The notes under the pieces are model-generated. The model had not been told where the DNA came from. It made no database searches and saw only the letters and a list, made by a program, of their open reading frames with translations. A DNA stretch of 64,000 bases, taken from assembly GCF_014205675.1 (NCBI RefSeq), contig NZ_JACIIX010000004.1, forward strand, positions 124,001 through 188,000, in the 5' to 3' direction. Source of the stretch: Novispirillum itersonii. GTDB lineage: Bacteria > Pseudomonadota > Alphaproteobacteria > Rhodospirillales > Rhodospirillaceae. The position numbers and the translations under genes are program-made. Below, in pieces: positions 28,391 through 39,978 of the stretch; the first letter of the stretch is position 1; every line of letters begins with the position of its first letter.

Positions 28391-29254
28391 TCAGACCGAT
28401 ACAGACATCAGCCAGTCGCGGACCAGAGCAATCTGGGCCGGATCCATCAGCGCTGGGGCATGGCCGCAGCCGGGAACTTCCGCCACCGTCACCCCGGGAC
28501 GTTCCGCCATTCTCGCCAGCATGTCCCGGTCCAGCAACGGGGACTCCGCCCCACGCAGAACCAGTGTCGGCACCCTCGCCGCATCCCAGACCGCCCACAG
28601 ATCCACATCCTGCTCCGGCAGGGCCTGCAACGGCACCGCCAGTGCCGGATCATAGGCCAAGCGGAATCCACCGGTTTCCACCGGGCGCACCGACTCCCGC
28701 GTCAGGGCCGCCCACTGCGGGTCGGTCAACGCCCCAAACCCGGCATGGGCAAAACGGAAGAACCGCTCCGCCTCCTCCAGTGTCGCAAAGCGCGGGTCCG
28801 TCCCGACATAGGTCTTCAGAAAGCGGATGAAGTCAGCCCCGATCACCGGGCCGACATCGTTCAGCACCAGCCGCCGGATCGGCGTGTTGTGGCTCGCCGC
28901 CAGAAACAGACCGATCAGCCCACCCATCGACGTTCCGATCCAATCGACCTCCGCAGCCCCGCTGCGGGCAATCAGGGCTGCCATATCGCTGACATACCCG
29001 TCGTAAGCGTAGCCTGCCGGCATTGCCAGCCACTCAGAGTCCCCGCGCCCCAGTACATCCGGACACAGCACCCGATATTCTGACGACAGTGACTCCGCCA
29101 GCGGATCAAAATCAGCCGCATTCCGGGTTAACCCGTGAACGCAAACCAAAACCGGGCAATCCTCTCCGCCATCCCCTCTCCATTCCCGATAGGCCATCTG
29201 GCGGAACCCTTCCGGGCGCAGGCAGGGCACTGTTTTCCGGCTGACTTTGGACAC
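28391..29254 (-). CDS. Alpha/beta-fold hydrolase
   Basis: The 287-residue protein has the classic hydrolase features. The oxyanion region is VCVHGLTRNAADF, the nucleophile elbow is GTSMGG (Ser), a DVLGRGDSEW loop precedes it, and a late His lies in GCGHAPAL; the acid residue could be the Asp before it. The substrate is unknown. I start at the GTG at 29254, because GGAGG lies five bases upstream of it, while the ATG four codons earlier (29266) has none. It is a lone gene diverging from the gntR gene. Confidence 0.85.
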   Translation of the reverse strand: MSKVSRKTVPCLRPEGFRQMAYREWRGDGGEDCPVLVCVHGLTRNAADFDPLAESLSSEYRVLCPDVLGRGDSEWLAMPAGYAYDGYVSDMAALIARSGAAEVDWIGTSMGGLIGLFLAASHNTPIRRLVLNDVGPVIGADFIRFLKTYVGTDPRFATLEEAERFFRFAHAGFGALTDPQWAALTRESVRPVETGGFRLAYDPALAVPLQALPEQDVDLWAVWDAARVPTLVLRGAESPLLDRDMLARMAERPGVTVAEVPGCGHAPALMDPAQIALVRDWLMSVSV

Positions 29255-29346
29255 ACTTTCCTCCATGGCTTAATAGATTGTTTTTTCTGATGAATATTCT
29301 TACAGAAGCGCTTTTAGCCGAGCATTGTGCGCCGCAATGTCATTTT

Positions 29347-29378
29347 TTGAATACCAATTCCCCGCTTTATGTATACAA
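29347..29378 (+). promoter_or_regulatory. gntR promoter overlapping a TGTATACA operator
   Basis: TTGAAT (29347-29352) and TGTATA (29370-29375) are 17 bases apart, giving a plausible sigma-70 promoter. The -10 box is part of an 8-bp palindrome TGTATACA (29370-29377), within ATGTATACAA (29369-29378), one change from TTGTATACAA. An operator at the -10 box would fit autorepression of the GntR gene; this is inferred. Confidence 0.5.
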
Positions 29379-29507
29379 TTATAGTCGAGGAAACGGAACA
29401 GATTGGCGGCAAGCCCCCGCACCGCCCGCAAGACGGGCCTTCCCTTAGGGAAGATAATCAGCAACAACAGGGGCCTCCGTTGATCACCAAGAAGGTACCA
29501 AGGGCCA

Positions 29508-30179
29508 ATGCCCAAGCAAACCCCCACCCGGGCGGATTTCCTCCGCCGTACGCTGGAAGAAGACATCTTCAACGGCCGCCTGAAGCCCGGCGACCGGCTG
29601 GATGAGCAATCCCTTGCCCAGCGGTTCAACGTCTCGCGCACCCCGGTGCGGGAAGCGCTGCGCCAATTGTCCGCCTCCGGCCTGATTGAGGTCCGGCCCC
29701 GGCAGGGGGCTGTCGTATCTGTCATCACCCTGCCCCGCCTGATCGAGATGTTTGAGGTGATGGCGGAGCTGGAGGGCATGTGCGCCCGCCTTGCCGCCCG
29801 CCGGATGACCGAAGCGGAACGCCAGTCCATTTCCGACGTGGTGACCGAAGCGGAAGGCTTCGCCGAACAGGTCGATCTGGATTCCTATTACATCAATAAC
29901 TGGAAATTCCATGATGCCATCTATTCCGGCAGCCACAACCATGTGCTGGAAGAGATGACCCGCAGCCTGCATCACCGCACGGCCCCCTACCGGCGGCACC
30001 AACTCAATCGCCCCGGCCGCGTTCATGAGTCGCTCGCCGAGCACAAAAAGGTCGTCGAGGCTCTGCTGGCCGGGGATGCCGAGGCCGCCGGAAAAGCCAT
30101 GTACCGCCACGTCAACGTGCAGGGCGATGTCTTCGCCGACTTCCTCTCCACGCTGCCGACCGGCTACCTCAAGGGTTAG
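29508..30179 (+). CDS. GntR-family regulator, FadR/FCD subfamily
   Basis: The 223-residue protein has an N-terminal winged helix (RTLEEDIFNGRLKPGDRLDE, then LAQRFNVSRTPVREALRQLSASGLIEVRPRQGAVV), the hallmark of GntR regulators. The C-terminal half is an FCD ligand domain with the conserved Asp/His residues (NWKFHDAIYSGSHNHVL and a following EHKKVVEALLAGDAEAAG). FCD proteins sense organic acids or related metabolites. It precedes an aldehyde dehydrogenase by about 60 bases. Its own upstream region carries a TGTATACA palindrome that recurs upstream of the TRAP transporter genes. Confidence 0.92.
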   Translation: MPKQTPTRADFLRRTLEEDIFNGRLKPGDRLDEQSLAQRFNVSRTPVREALRQLSASGLIEVRPRQGAVVSVITLPRLIEMFEVMAELEGMCARLAARRMTEAERQSISDVVTEAEGFAEQVDLDSYYINNWKFHDAIYSGSHNHVLEEMTRSLHHRTAPYRRHQLNRPGRVHESLAEHKKVVEALLAGDAEAAGKAMYRHVNVQGDVFADFLSTLPTGYLKG

Positions 30180-30242
30180 TTTTATTATCCATCCACCGGC
30201 GGAGCCTGCCTCCGCCCCTTCGTGAGATCACCGGAGAATCCC

Positions 30243-31736
30243 ATGAGCGGAACCCTTACCCTGAATACCGACCCCTTTGCTCTGGCCAAGGAACTCTCAG
30301 GCAAGCACCTGATTAACGGCACCCTTGTTGCCGCCGTGTCCGGGCAGACCTTTGACGTGGTCAATCCGGCCACCGGGCAGGTGGTGGCGCAGGCCGCCAA
30401 AGGGGATGCCGCCGATGTGGATGCCGCCGTTGCCGCCGCCGTCGCCGCCCAGAAAGAATGGAAGCGCCGCCCGGCCCGGGAGCGCGGCAAGCTGGTCGCC
30501 GAATGCGGCCGCCGCCTGACCGAGCACACCGAGGAACTGGCCCGTCTGGTCGCGCTGGAAACCGGCAAGGCCCTGCGGACGGAAAGCCGTGTCGAAGCCG
30601 GTGTTCTGGCGGATGCGTTCGTGTTCTATGGCGGTCTGGCGTCTGAACTGAAGGGAGAAAGCGTCCCCTTCAACCCGGATATGCTGACCGTCACCGTGCG
30701 GGAGCCGATCGGCGTGGTCGGCGCGATCATTCCGTGGAACGTGCCGCTGATGCTGATGGCGCTGAAAATCGCTCCGGCGCTGGTGGCGGGGAACACCGTT
30801 GTCGTCAAGTCGGCGGAAGAAGCGCCGCTGACTGTGCTGCGGGTCTGCCAGATCCTGAATGACGTCCTGCCGCCCGGCTGCTTCAACATGCTGTCCGGCT
30901 TCGGCCCGGACTGCGGCGCCCCGCTGGTGGCCCACAGGAATGTCGGCAAGATCACCTTCACCGGTTCCGTTGAGACCGGCAAGATCGTCTACAAGACCGC
31001 CGCCGAGCGCCTGATTCCGGTAACGCTGGAACTGGGCGGTAAGAGCCCGATGATCGTGATGGGCGATGCTGATCTTGACCGCGCCGTCGGCGGGGCCATT
31101 TCCGGCATGCGCTTCACCCGTCAGGGCCAGAGCTGCACCGCCTCCTCCCGCATCTATGTGCATGCGGACCTGCACGATGCCTTCGTCGCCAAGCTGACCG
31201 AGAAGGTCAACGCCCTGAAGATGGGCGACCCGCTGGACGAGGCCACCGATATCGGCACCATCATCTCCCGTGATCAGTACGAGAAGGTGAAGGGCTACGT
31301 TGAGGCCGGTATCAAGGCTGGCGGCACCGCCAATGCCTGCTCCGCCCTGCCGACCGATCCGGCACTCGCCAAGGGCCTGTTCCTCCAGCCGGTGATTTTC
31401 ACCGATATCGCCCGCGATGCTCCGCCCGCACGGGAAGAAATCTTCGGCCCGGTCTGCTGTATCTTTAAGTTCACCGATTATGAAGACGTGATCACCGAAG
31501 CCAACAACAGCGAATACGGCCTTGCCGCCACCATCTGGACCCGCGATCTGCGCACCGCCATGAACGCCGCGCAGCGTCTGGAGGCCGGGTTTGTACAGGT
31601 GAACCAGAATCTGGTGGTGCAGCCGAACCTGTCTTACGGCGGCATCAAGGCCTCCGGCCTTGGCAAGGAAGCGACGCTGGAAGCGATGCTGGAACACTTC
31701 ACCGAAAAGAAGACGATCATCATCAACATGACCTGA
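30243..31736 (+). CDS. NAD(P)-dependent aldehyde dehydrogenase
   Basis: The 497-residue protein has the full ALDH fold. Glu264 is in VTLELGGKSPM, the catalytic Cys298 in RQGQSCTASSR, and Asn168 in PWNVPLM. The IFGPVCCIFKF and YGLAATIW segments are also conserved. It belongs to the main aldehyde dehydrogenase family; it lacks the methylmalonate-semialdehyde type Cys context, so I would not assign it to valine breakdown. I start at the ATG at 30243, with GGAGA five bases upstream. It lies after the GntR gene and is likely its target. The substrate is unknown. Confidence 0.92.
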   Translation: MSGTLTLNTDPFALAKELSGKHLINGTLVAAVSGQTFDVVNPATGQVVAQAAKGDAADVDAAVAAAVAAQKEWKRRPARERGKLVAECGRRLTEHTEELARLVALETGKALRTESRVEAGVLADAFVFYGGLASELKGESVPFNPDMLTVTVREPIGVVGAIIPWNVPLMLMALKIAPALVAGNTVVVKSAEEAPLTVLRVCQILNDVLPPGCFNMLSGFGPDCGAPLVAHRNVGKITFTGSVETGKIVYKTAAERLIPVTLELGGKSPMIVMGDADLDRAVGGAISGMRFTRQGQSCTASSRIYVHADLHDAFVAKLTEKVNALKMGDPLDEATDIGTIISRDQYEKVKGYVEAGIKAGGTANACSALPTDPALAKGLFLQPVIFTDIARDAPPAREEIFGPVCCIFKFTDYEDVITEANNSEYGLAATIWTRDLRTAMNAAQRLEAGFVQVNQNLVVQPNLSYGGIKASGLGKEATLEAMLEHFTEKKTIIINMT

Positions 31737-31744
31737 TCGCCTGC

Positions 31745-31783
31745 CACGCTGACCGGATGCCCGCATTTCATCCGGTCAGCGTG
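31745..31783 (+). terminator. Hairpin after the aldehyde dehydrogenase gene
   Basis: A perfect 15-bp stem (31745-31759 with 31769-31783) begins nine bases after the stop codon. It has no T run. A second, complete terminator follows at 31802. Confidence 0.6.
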
Positions 31784-31801
31784 TATCTCTGATGTCAAAG
31801 A

Positions 31802-31832
31802 AAAAGCGGCAGAGACGGTCTGCCGCTTTTTT
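31802..31832. terminator. Rho-independent terminator
   Basis: A 12-bp stem (31802-31813 with 31819-31830) with a five-base loop ends in a T run. It lies between the aldehyde dehydrogenase and the converging flavin reductase gene. Confidence 0.85.
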
Positions 31833-31876
31833 CTATTCTGCCGACCTGTTCAGGCGGCAGGGGCTGTAGTAACGCC

Positions 31877-32359
31877 TCAGGCCCCGTCTTTCAGGGTGGC
31901 ATAGGCCCCCCGATAATACAGAAGCGGCTGACCACCGGCCTGCGCATCCAGATGCTCGACCCGCCCGATAATGATGGTGTGATCGCCGCCATCCACCACA
32001 GACTGCACCGAGCAGTCAAAGTGCGCCAGACAATGATCCAGCACCGGAACATCATCAGTTCCCTTGTGCCAACCGATCTCCGACCAGTTCTTTCCTTCGC
32101 GGCTGGCAAAGGCAATCGAAACTTCCTTCTGGTCTTCCCGAAGGATGTTGATCACAAAGCGCCCGCGGCTGAAGGCCGGAAGGGCACTGCTGCGCTTGTC
32201 CAGACAGAACAGGACGAGGGGCGGATCCAAAGAAACAGAGGTGAAGGAATTGACCGTAACTCCCACCGGAGCCCCGCCCGCATCCACGGTGGTTACAACG
32301 GTCACGCCGGTGGCAAAGCATCCCATCGCTTTGCGGAACGTGCGTTCATCAAATGGCAT
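31877..32359 (-). CDS. Flavin reductase-domain protein
   Basis: The 160-residue protein begins FRKAMGCFATGVTVVTT. It shows the flavin-binding pattern GVTVNSFTSVSLDPPLVLFCLDKRS and a late GGDHTIIIGRVEHLD. This is the flavin reductase-like (HpaC/NtaB) family, which supplies reduced FMN or FAD to a monooxygenase, or itself reduces flavin. No oxygenase partner is encoded nearby. It has no strong ribosome site. It diverges from motA, and its end faces the aldehyde dehydrogenase terminator. Partner enzyme and substrate are unknown. Confidence 0.88.
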   Translation of the reverse strand: MPFDERTFRKAMGCFATGVTVVTTVDAGGAPVGVTVNSFTSVSLDPPLVLFCLDKRSSALPAFSRGRFVINILREDQKEVSIAFASREGKNWSEIGWHKGTDDVPVLDHCLAHFDCSVQSVVDGGDHTIIIGRVEHLDAQAGGQPLLYYRGAYATLKDGA

Positions 32360-32638
32360 CGGCGGGCATCCAATTGCTTACCGTCGGGCATTCTCTCCCG
32401 ACCCGGACTCTCCGGAGAATAACAGATTTCCATGCCGCAGTAGCACAAAAGCCCCTGCTCCGTCATCAGGTTTTTCCGGTTCCGGTTGCAAAGGCGTGAA
32501 TAGCGTCTTGATTTTACCGGTATAACAAGGCTCCCGATTGATGTTTGCGGAAACCTTGGGTACAACAGTCCTGAGACGATGGACTGGACAGAAGGTCTGG
32601 CCCTTCTGGACCTCCCGGAGAACTGGACTGGTGGCCGC

Positions 32639-33499
32639 ATGCTGATCATCATTGGTACACTTATCGTTCTGGGCAGCGTGATCGGCGGTTACATGGGTGG
32701 CGGCGGTCACCTTGGCGTCCTGTGGCAGCCCTTCGAATTCATCATCATCTTCGGCGCCGCGCTGGGATCTATGGTCATTGGCAGTCCCAAGACCGTTCTG
32801 GTCGGCATCGGGAAGGCCATGGGCCCGATGATGAAGGGGCCCCGCCATCACAAATCCAGCTATCTTGAGCTGCTCAGCATGCTCTATTCGGTCTTCCGCC
32901 TGGCCAAAACCAAGGGCGACCTGGCCCTTGAAAGCCACGTCGAACGCCCCGACGAAAGCCCCCTGTTCCAGAAGTTCCCCGGCTTCGCCGGAGATCACCA
33001 TGCGCTGGTATTCCTCTGCGACTATCTGCGCCTGCTGACGCTGGGCACCAACAATGCCAACGAGGTCGAAACCATTATCGGTGAAGACATCGAGGCCCAC
33101 CATCATGAACACCATGCCGTCTCCACCGCCGTGAACAACATGGCGGACGGGATGCCGGCACTGGGGATTGTGGCTGCGGTGCTCGGCGTTATTCACACCA
33201 TGGGCTCGATCACCGAGCCGCCTGAAGTCCTCGGGCATCTGATCGGTGCGGCGCTGGTAGGAACCTTCTCCGGTGTGCTGCTGTCTTACGGCTTCTTCGC
33301 GCCGTTTGCCCGCGCCATCGAATCTGCCTACAACTCCGAAACCGAGTACCTGAACTGCATCAAGGCTGCCCTGCTGGCCCATATGCAGGGCTACGCCCCG
33401 CAGGTCTCGATCGAGTTCGCCCGCAAGATCCTGCCGCCGCACGTGCGCCCGACCTTCCAGGAAGTGGAAGAAACGGTCACCAACCTGACGCATGATTAA
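32639..33499 (+). CDS. motA: Flagellar motor stator protein MotA
   Basis: MotA and MotB form the proton channel of the flagellar stator. The 286-residue protein (from MLIIIGTLIVLGSVIGGYM) has the four expected hydrophobic segments and the GIVAAVLGVIHTMGSI segment that precedes the conserved loop, with Gly- and Pro-rich ends. The ATG at 32639 gives the homologous N-terminus; an in-frame ATG at 32579 would add 20 residues but has little ribosome site support. motB follows 87 bases later. No other flagellar genes are in the window. Confidence 0.92.
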   Translation: MLIIIGTLIVLGSVIGGYMGGGGHLGVLWQPFEFIIIFGAALGSMVIGSPKTVLVGIGKAMGPMMKGPRHHKSSYLELLSMLYSVFRLAKTKGDLALESHVERPDESPLFQKFPGFAGDHHALVFLCDYLRLLTLGTNNANEVETIIGEDIEAHHHEHHAVSTAVNNMADGMPALGIVAAVLGVIHTMGSITEPPEVLGHLIGAALVGTFSGVLLSYGFFAPFARAIESAYNSETEYLNCIKAALLAHMQGYAPQVSIEFARKILPPHVRPTFQEVEETVTNLTHD

Positions 33500-33586
33500 C
33501 GTCTGACCACGTCAGGGCAGCGCTGCGGTGCGCCCTGACAGCAGAGACCTGTTCCGGTCCGGGGACTGGAAAATAAAGAGGACGGC

Positions 33587-34558
33587 ATGGCCGAAGAAGA
33601 AGGCAAAGCGCCAATTATCATCAAACGCATCAAAAAGGGCGGCCATGCCGCCCATGGTGGTGCGTGGAAGGTTGCATACGCCGACTTTGTGACGGCAATG
33701 ATGGCGTTCTTTCTCCTGCTGTGGCTGCTGAACTCCGTCACCGAGGAACAGCTTCAGGGGATTTCCAACTATTTTGCTCCGACGGCCGTCTCGCAGAGCC
33801 CCAGCGGGGCCGGTGGCATTCTCGGCGGTCAGGTCATCGGCGAGGGCGCTTCGCAATCCCGCTCGTCCTCTCCTGCCACCAGCATGAACCTGCCACCGAC
33901 AACCGTCGGCTCCGGCGGATCTGACTTCACGGATCCGAAGGAAGGGCAATCTGATAAGAAGCAGGATGCTTCGGCAGACTTCAACGATTCAGAAAATGCT
34001 CAGTCTGTCTCTGCCAAGGTGCAGGAAGAAGAGCAGGCCAAAAAGTTGGAAGCGGAGCTGAAGCAGGCCCTACAGGCCTTGCCGGAGCTGAAAGCCCTCC
34101 AAAACAGTCTACAGGTGGATACCACACCGGAGGGAGTGCGGATTCAGATCATTGATCAGGATCAGATTCCGATGTTCCCGGCTGGATCTTCGGCGATGTA
34201 CGAGCGGACCAAGCAGCTTTTGTTGCTGGTCAGCAAAGTCATCAAACTTCTGCCCCAGCAGATCGCCATTGCCGGACATACGGATGCCATGAGCTTCAGC
34301 GACCCAACCGGATACGGAAATTGGGAGCTGTCGGCTGACCGCGCCCTGGCTGCCCGGCGCGTGCTGCTGACCGGCGGCGTGGCTGACCAGCGGATCAACC
34401 GTGTTTCCGGCCGGGCCTCGGCAGAGCCCATGCCGAAAGAAAACCCGGACAGCCCGCGCAACCGGCGGATCAGCATCATCCTGCTGCGCGATACTCCGGT
34501 TCCGCCCGGAGGGCCAGATCCACGGGCCCCGATTCCGAGCATTCTCAAGACCAACTGA
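33587..34558 (+). CDS. motB: Flagellar motor stator protein MotB
   Basis: The 323-residue protein has an N-terminal cytoplasmic part, then one membrane helix. The channel Asp lies in YADFVTAMMAFFLLLW, right after the conserved HGGAWKVA motif. After a long Ser/Asp/Gln-rich linker (about residues 70-160) comes the OmpA-like peptidoglycan-binding domain: IAGHTDAMSF, then LSADRALAARRVLL and RASAEPMPKENPDSPRNRR. AGAGGA precedes the ATG by four bases. It is co-transcribed with motA and followed by a strong terminator. Confidence 0.93.
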   Translation: MAEEEGKAPIIIKRIKKGGHAAHGGAWKVAYADFVTAMMAFFLLLWLLNSVTEEQLQGISNYFAPTAVSQSPSGAGGILGGQVIGEGASQSRSSSPATSMNLPPTTVGSGGSDFTDPKEGQSDKKQDASADFNDSENAQSVSAKVQEEEQAKKLEAELKQALQALPELKALQNSLQVDTTPEGVRIQIIDQDQIPMFPAGSSAMYERTKQLLLLVSKVIKLLPQQIAIAGHTDAMSFSDPTGYGNWELSADRALAARRVLLTGGVADQRINRVSGRASAEPMPKENPDSPRNRRISIILLRDTPVPPGGPDPRAPIPSILKTN

Positions 34559-34584
34559 TCGGGACGTCTTCACGTTCCGCACCG

Positions 34585-34625
34585 ACAAGCCCCGGACGGC
34601 CCTCCCCGTCCGGGGCTTGTTTTTT
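34585..34625 (+). terminator. Rho-independent terminator of motAB
   Basis: A perfect 15-bp stem (34585-34599 with 34606-34620) is followed by six T (34620-34625). It lies 26 bases after motB. Confidence 0.92.
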
Positions 34626-34745
34626 CAGCCTATTTTTCAACAGACATCGTCCCTCTAGTGCCGTAGCACTGGTTTACAAAGGCAGGCCTGACACTCCATA
34701 GTCATAGAATGAGTTGGTACGGGAAGGCAGATACAAGGGTGCGCC

Positions 34746-35474
34746 ATGGAACACTTACCCCTTCTCAGGCCCCATTTTTTCTTCACGACGGCCCCAATGC
34801 CCTGCCCGTATCTGGACGGCCGCATGGAGCGCAAGATTGTCACCGAACTGACCGGCAGCGACGCCCGCGGGTTCCACGATCAGCTGTCCCGGGCCGGTTT
34901 TCGCCGCAGCCACTCTATCGCCTACACCCCGGCCTGTGTCGGTTGCAACGCCTGCGTCCCCGTGCGGGTGGCGGCTGATTCTTTCAAGATGAGCCGGACA
35001 TTCCGCCGCCTGTGGGAGCGGAACGCCGATCTGCGTCCGCGTATTGTCCCCGCCCGCGCTACAGCCGAGCAATACCGCCTGTTCAATACCTATCAGGAAA
35101 GCCGGCATGCAGGCAGTGATATGGCTTTGATGGGGTTTTACGATTACCGCGCGATGGTCGAAGACAGCCCGATTGACACCAGTCTGGTGGAGTTCCGCGA
35201 CGGAGAGGGCAGCCTGAAGGCGGTTTGCCTGATGGACCGCATGGATGACGGAGTTTCCGGGGTCTACAGCTTCTATGAAACGGTGGATCCGTCCCGGAGT
35301 CTGGGAACCTATGTAATCCTCTGGCTGATCAAAACCGCCCGCAGTCAGTCCCTGCCCTATGTGTATCTGGGGTACTGGATCAGCAACAGCCGTAAGATGG
35401 CATACAAAACCCGATTTCAGCCGCTGGAGACTTACGGGCCGGGGGGATGGACCCCTATGCCATCAAGCCCTTAA
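34746..35474 (+). CDS. bpt: Aspartate/glutamate leucyltransferase (Bpt)
   Basis: Bpt transfers leucine from leucyl-tRNA to proteins that begin with Asp or Glu, marking them for ClpAP through ClpS. The 242-residue protein shows the family opening FFFTTAPMPCPYLDGRMERK and the Cys-rich ACVGCNACVPVRV. Later come RRLWERN, YQESRH and the C-terminal YVYLGYWI, with MAYKTRFQPLE. AAGGG lies six bases before the ATG. Its neighbours give no clue to regulation. It is a single-gene unit. Confidence 0.93.
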   Translation: MEHLPLLRPHFFFTTAPMPCPYLDGRMERKIVTELTGSDARGFHDQLSRAGFRRSHSIAYTPACVGCNACVPVRVAADSFKMSRTFRRLWERNADLRPRIVPARATAEQYRLFNTYQESRHAGSDMALMGFYDYRAMVEDSPIDTSLVEFRDGEGSLKAVCLMDRMDDGVSGVYSFYETVDPSRSLGTYVILWLIKTARSQSLPYVYLGYWISNSRKMAYKTRFQPLETYGPGGWTPMPSSP

Positions 35475-35548
35475 GGGGTTTTCGCGTAAGACTCAGCCAT
35501 TGCCCGTAACTTTCTTTCATTTATACTGACATCGAAGCGTCAGCCTGA

Positions 35549-38337
<2,789 letters not shown>

Positions 38338-38359
38338 GCCCAACGCCACCACGTCATCC

Positions 38360-38389
38360 ACCCCCGTGCCATCAGGCACGGGGGTTTTT
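38360..38389 (+). terminator. Rho-independent terminator of dctP2
   Basis: An 11-bp stem (38360-38370 with 38375-38385), a four-base loop, and a T run at 38385-38389. It lies 22 bases after the stop codon. Confidence 0.92.
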
Positions 38390-38444
38390 CTTTGCTCTTT
38401 CCTCAATACTGACCTGAACAGAGATGGAAAGAGCCCGATGCCAC

Positions 38445-38479
38445 AAAAGAAAACGCCCCGCAGCAGACCTGCGGGGCGT
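38445..38479 (-). terminator. Rho-independent terminator of dctM
   Basis: An 11-bp stem (38453-38463 with 38469-38479) is followed on the minus strand by a T-rich run (38445-38452). It ends the dctQ-dctM transcript. Confidence 0.88.
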
Positions 38480-38501
38480 CAGGATCAGATGACAGGTGTC
38501 A

Positions 38502-39956
38502 TCAGTTCTCATACGGGTTGGCAGAGCCCCCGCCGTAATCAATTTCCGGCACCTGAATGGTGATGGTGCTGGTATCGATCTTCTCATGCTTATCCAGACC
38601 GGCTTCCACCAGTTCGGGGAACGCAATCACAATACCGACCATGATCAGCTGAATGATCACATACGGCACCGCACCCCAGTAGATCTGGCCAGTGGTAACC
38701 TTGGCGATCTTTTTGCCAGTAATTTTATCCAGATAATCGGCCTTCGGTGCCACACTGCGCAGGTAGAACAGTGCAAACCCGAACGGCGGATGCATGAAGG
38801 ACGTCTGCATGTTGATGCCCAGCAGCACCCCGAACCAGATCAGATCAATACCCAGCTTATCGGCCACCGGGGCCAGCAGCGGGATGACGATGAACGCAAG
38901 TTCGAAGAAGTCAAGGAAGAAGGCCAGCAGGAAGATCATGATGTTAACCACGATCAGGAAGCCGACTTTCCCACCCGGCAGGCTGGTCAGCAGGTGTTCA
39001 ACCCACAGATCGCCGTTCACCGCACGGAACACCAGACCAAAGACGGTGGCACCAACCAGAATGAACACCACAAATGCGGTGAGCTTGGTGGTGGAATCCA
39101 TCGCCTGCTTCAGCAGCGACAGACTGAGCTTGCGCTTCATCAGCGCCAGAATCAGCGCCCCGGCAGCCCCCATGGCACCCCCTTCGGTCGGGGTGGCAAT
39201 GCCAAGGAAGATCGTCCCGAGCACCAGGAAGATCAGAACCAGCGGCGGCACCAGAACAACCAACGACTTGACCAGAAGCTTCAAGCCACGGTCCGTCCGC
39301 GCTTCAGGCGGCAGCGCCGGAGCATAGCTGGGACGGAAGATGGTCACCAGCACGATGAAACCAAGATAAAACATCGTCAGGGTCAGCGCCGGAATGATTG
39401 CCCCGGCATACATATCCCCGACCGAACGGCCAAGCTGGTCAGCAACAATGATCAGAACCAGGCTGGGCGGAATGATCTGCGCCAGCGTCCCGGACGCCGC
39501 AATAACGCCAGCGGCAATGCGGCGGTCATAGCCATAGCGCAACATGATCGGCAGCGAGATCAGCCCCATGGAGATCACCGAAGCGGCAACCACACCGGTG
39601 GTGGCCGCCAGCAGCGCCCCCACAAAAATCACCGCAAAGGCAATGCCCCCACGGATCGGCCCGAACAGCTGGCCGATGGTATCCAGAAGGTCCTCTGCCA
39701 TCCCAGACCGTTCAAGGATCAGCCCCATGAAGGTGAAGAAGGGGATCGCCAGAAGGGTATCGTTGGCCATAATGCCGAACACGCGTTCCGGCAGAGCCTG
39801 GAACAGCACCGGATGTAGCAGCCCCAGCTCTATGCCGACCAGGCCAAACAGCATGCCGTTGGCAGCCAGCGCGAAGGCAACCGGAAAACCGCTGAGCAGG
39901 AACAGAACCAGCACAGCAAACATAACCGGTGCCAGATTGGCAGCGAGAAATTCCAT
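38502..39956 (-). CDS. dctM: TRAP transporter large membrane subunit DctM
   Basis: DctM is the ion-coupled carrier of TRAP transporters. The 484-residue protein has about 12 hydrophobic segments and the family's conserved GLISLPIMLRYGYDRRIAAG, and PPSLVLIIVADQLGRSVG. The C-terminus has a hydrophilic tail of about 40 residues. It lies 22 bases after dctQ in the same direction. Together with DctQ and the two DctP proteins encoded nearby it would complete one or two uptake systems. The ion used, probably Na+, is known for the family, not shown here. Confidence 0.95.
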   Translation of the reverse strand: MEFLAANLAPVMFAVLVLFLLSGFPVAFALAANGMLFGLVGIELGLLHPVLFQALPERVFGIMANDTLLAIPFFTFMGLILERSGMAEDLLDTIGQLFGPIRGGIAFAVIFVGALLAATTGVVAASVISMGLISLPIMLRYGYDRRIAAGVIAASGTLAQIIPPSLVLIIVADQLGRSVGDMYAGAIIPALTLTMFYLGFIVLVTIFRPSYAPALPPEARTDRGLKLLVKSLVVLVPPLVLIFLVLGTIFLGIATPTEGGAMGAAGALILALMKRKLSLSLLKQAMDSTTKLTAFVVFILVGATVFGLVFRAVNGDLWVEHLLTSLPGGKVGFLIVVNIMIFLLAFFLDFFELAFIVIPLLAPVADKLGIDLIWFGVLLGINMQTSFMHPPFGFALFYLRSVAPKADYLDKITGKKIAKVTTGQIYWGAVPYVIIQLIMVGIVIAFPELVEAGLDKHEKIDTSTITIQVPEIDYGGGSANPYEN

Positions 39957-39978
39957 TATTTCGCTCTCCTGTCCGGCG

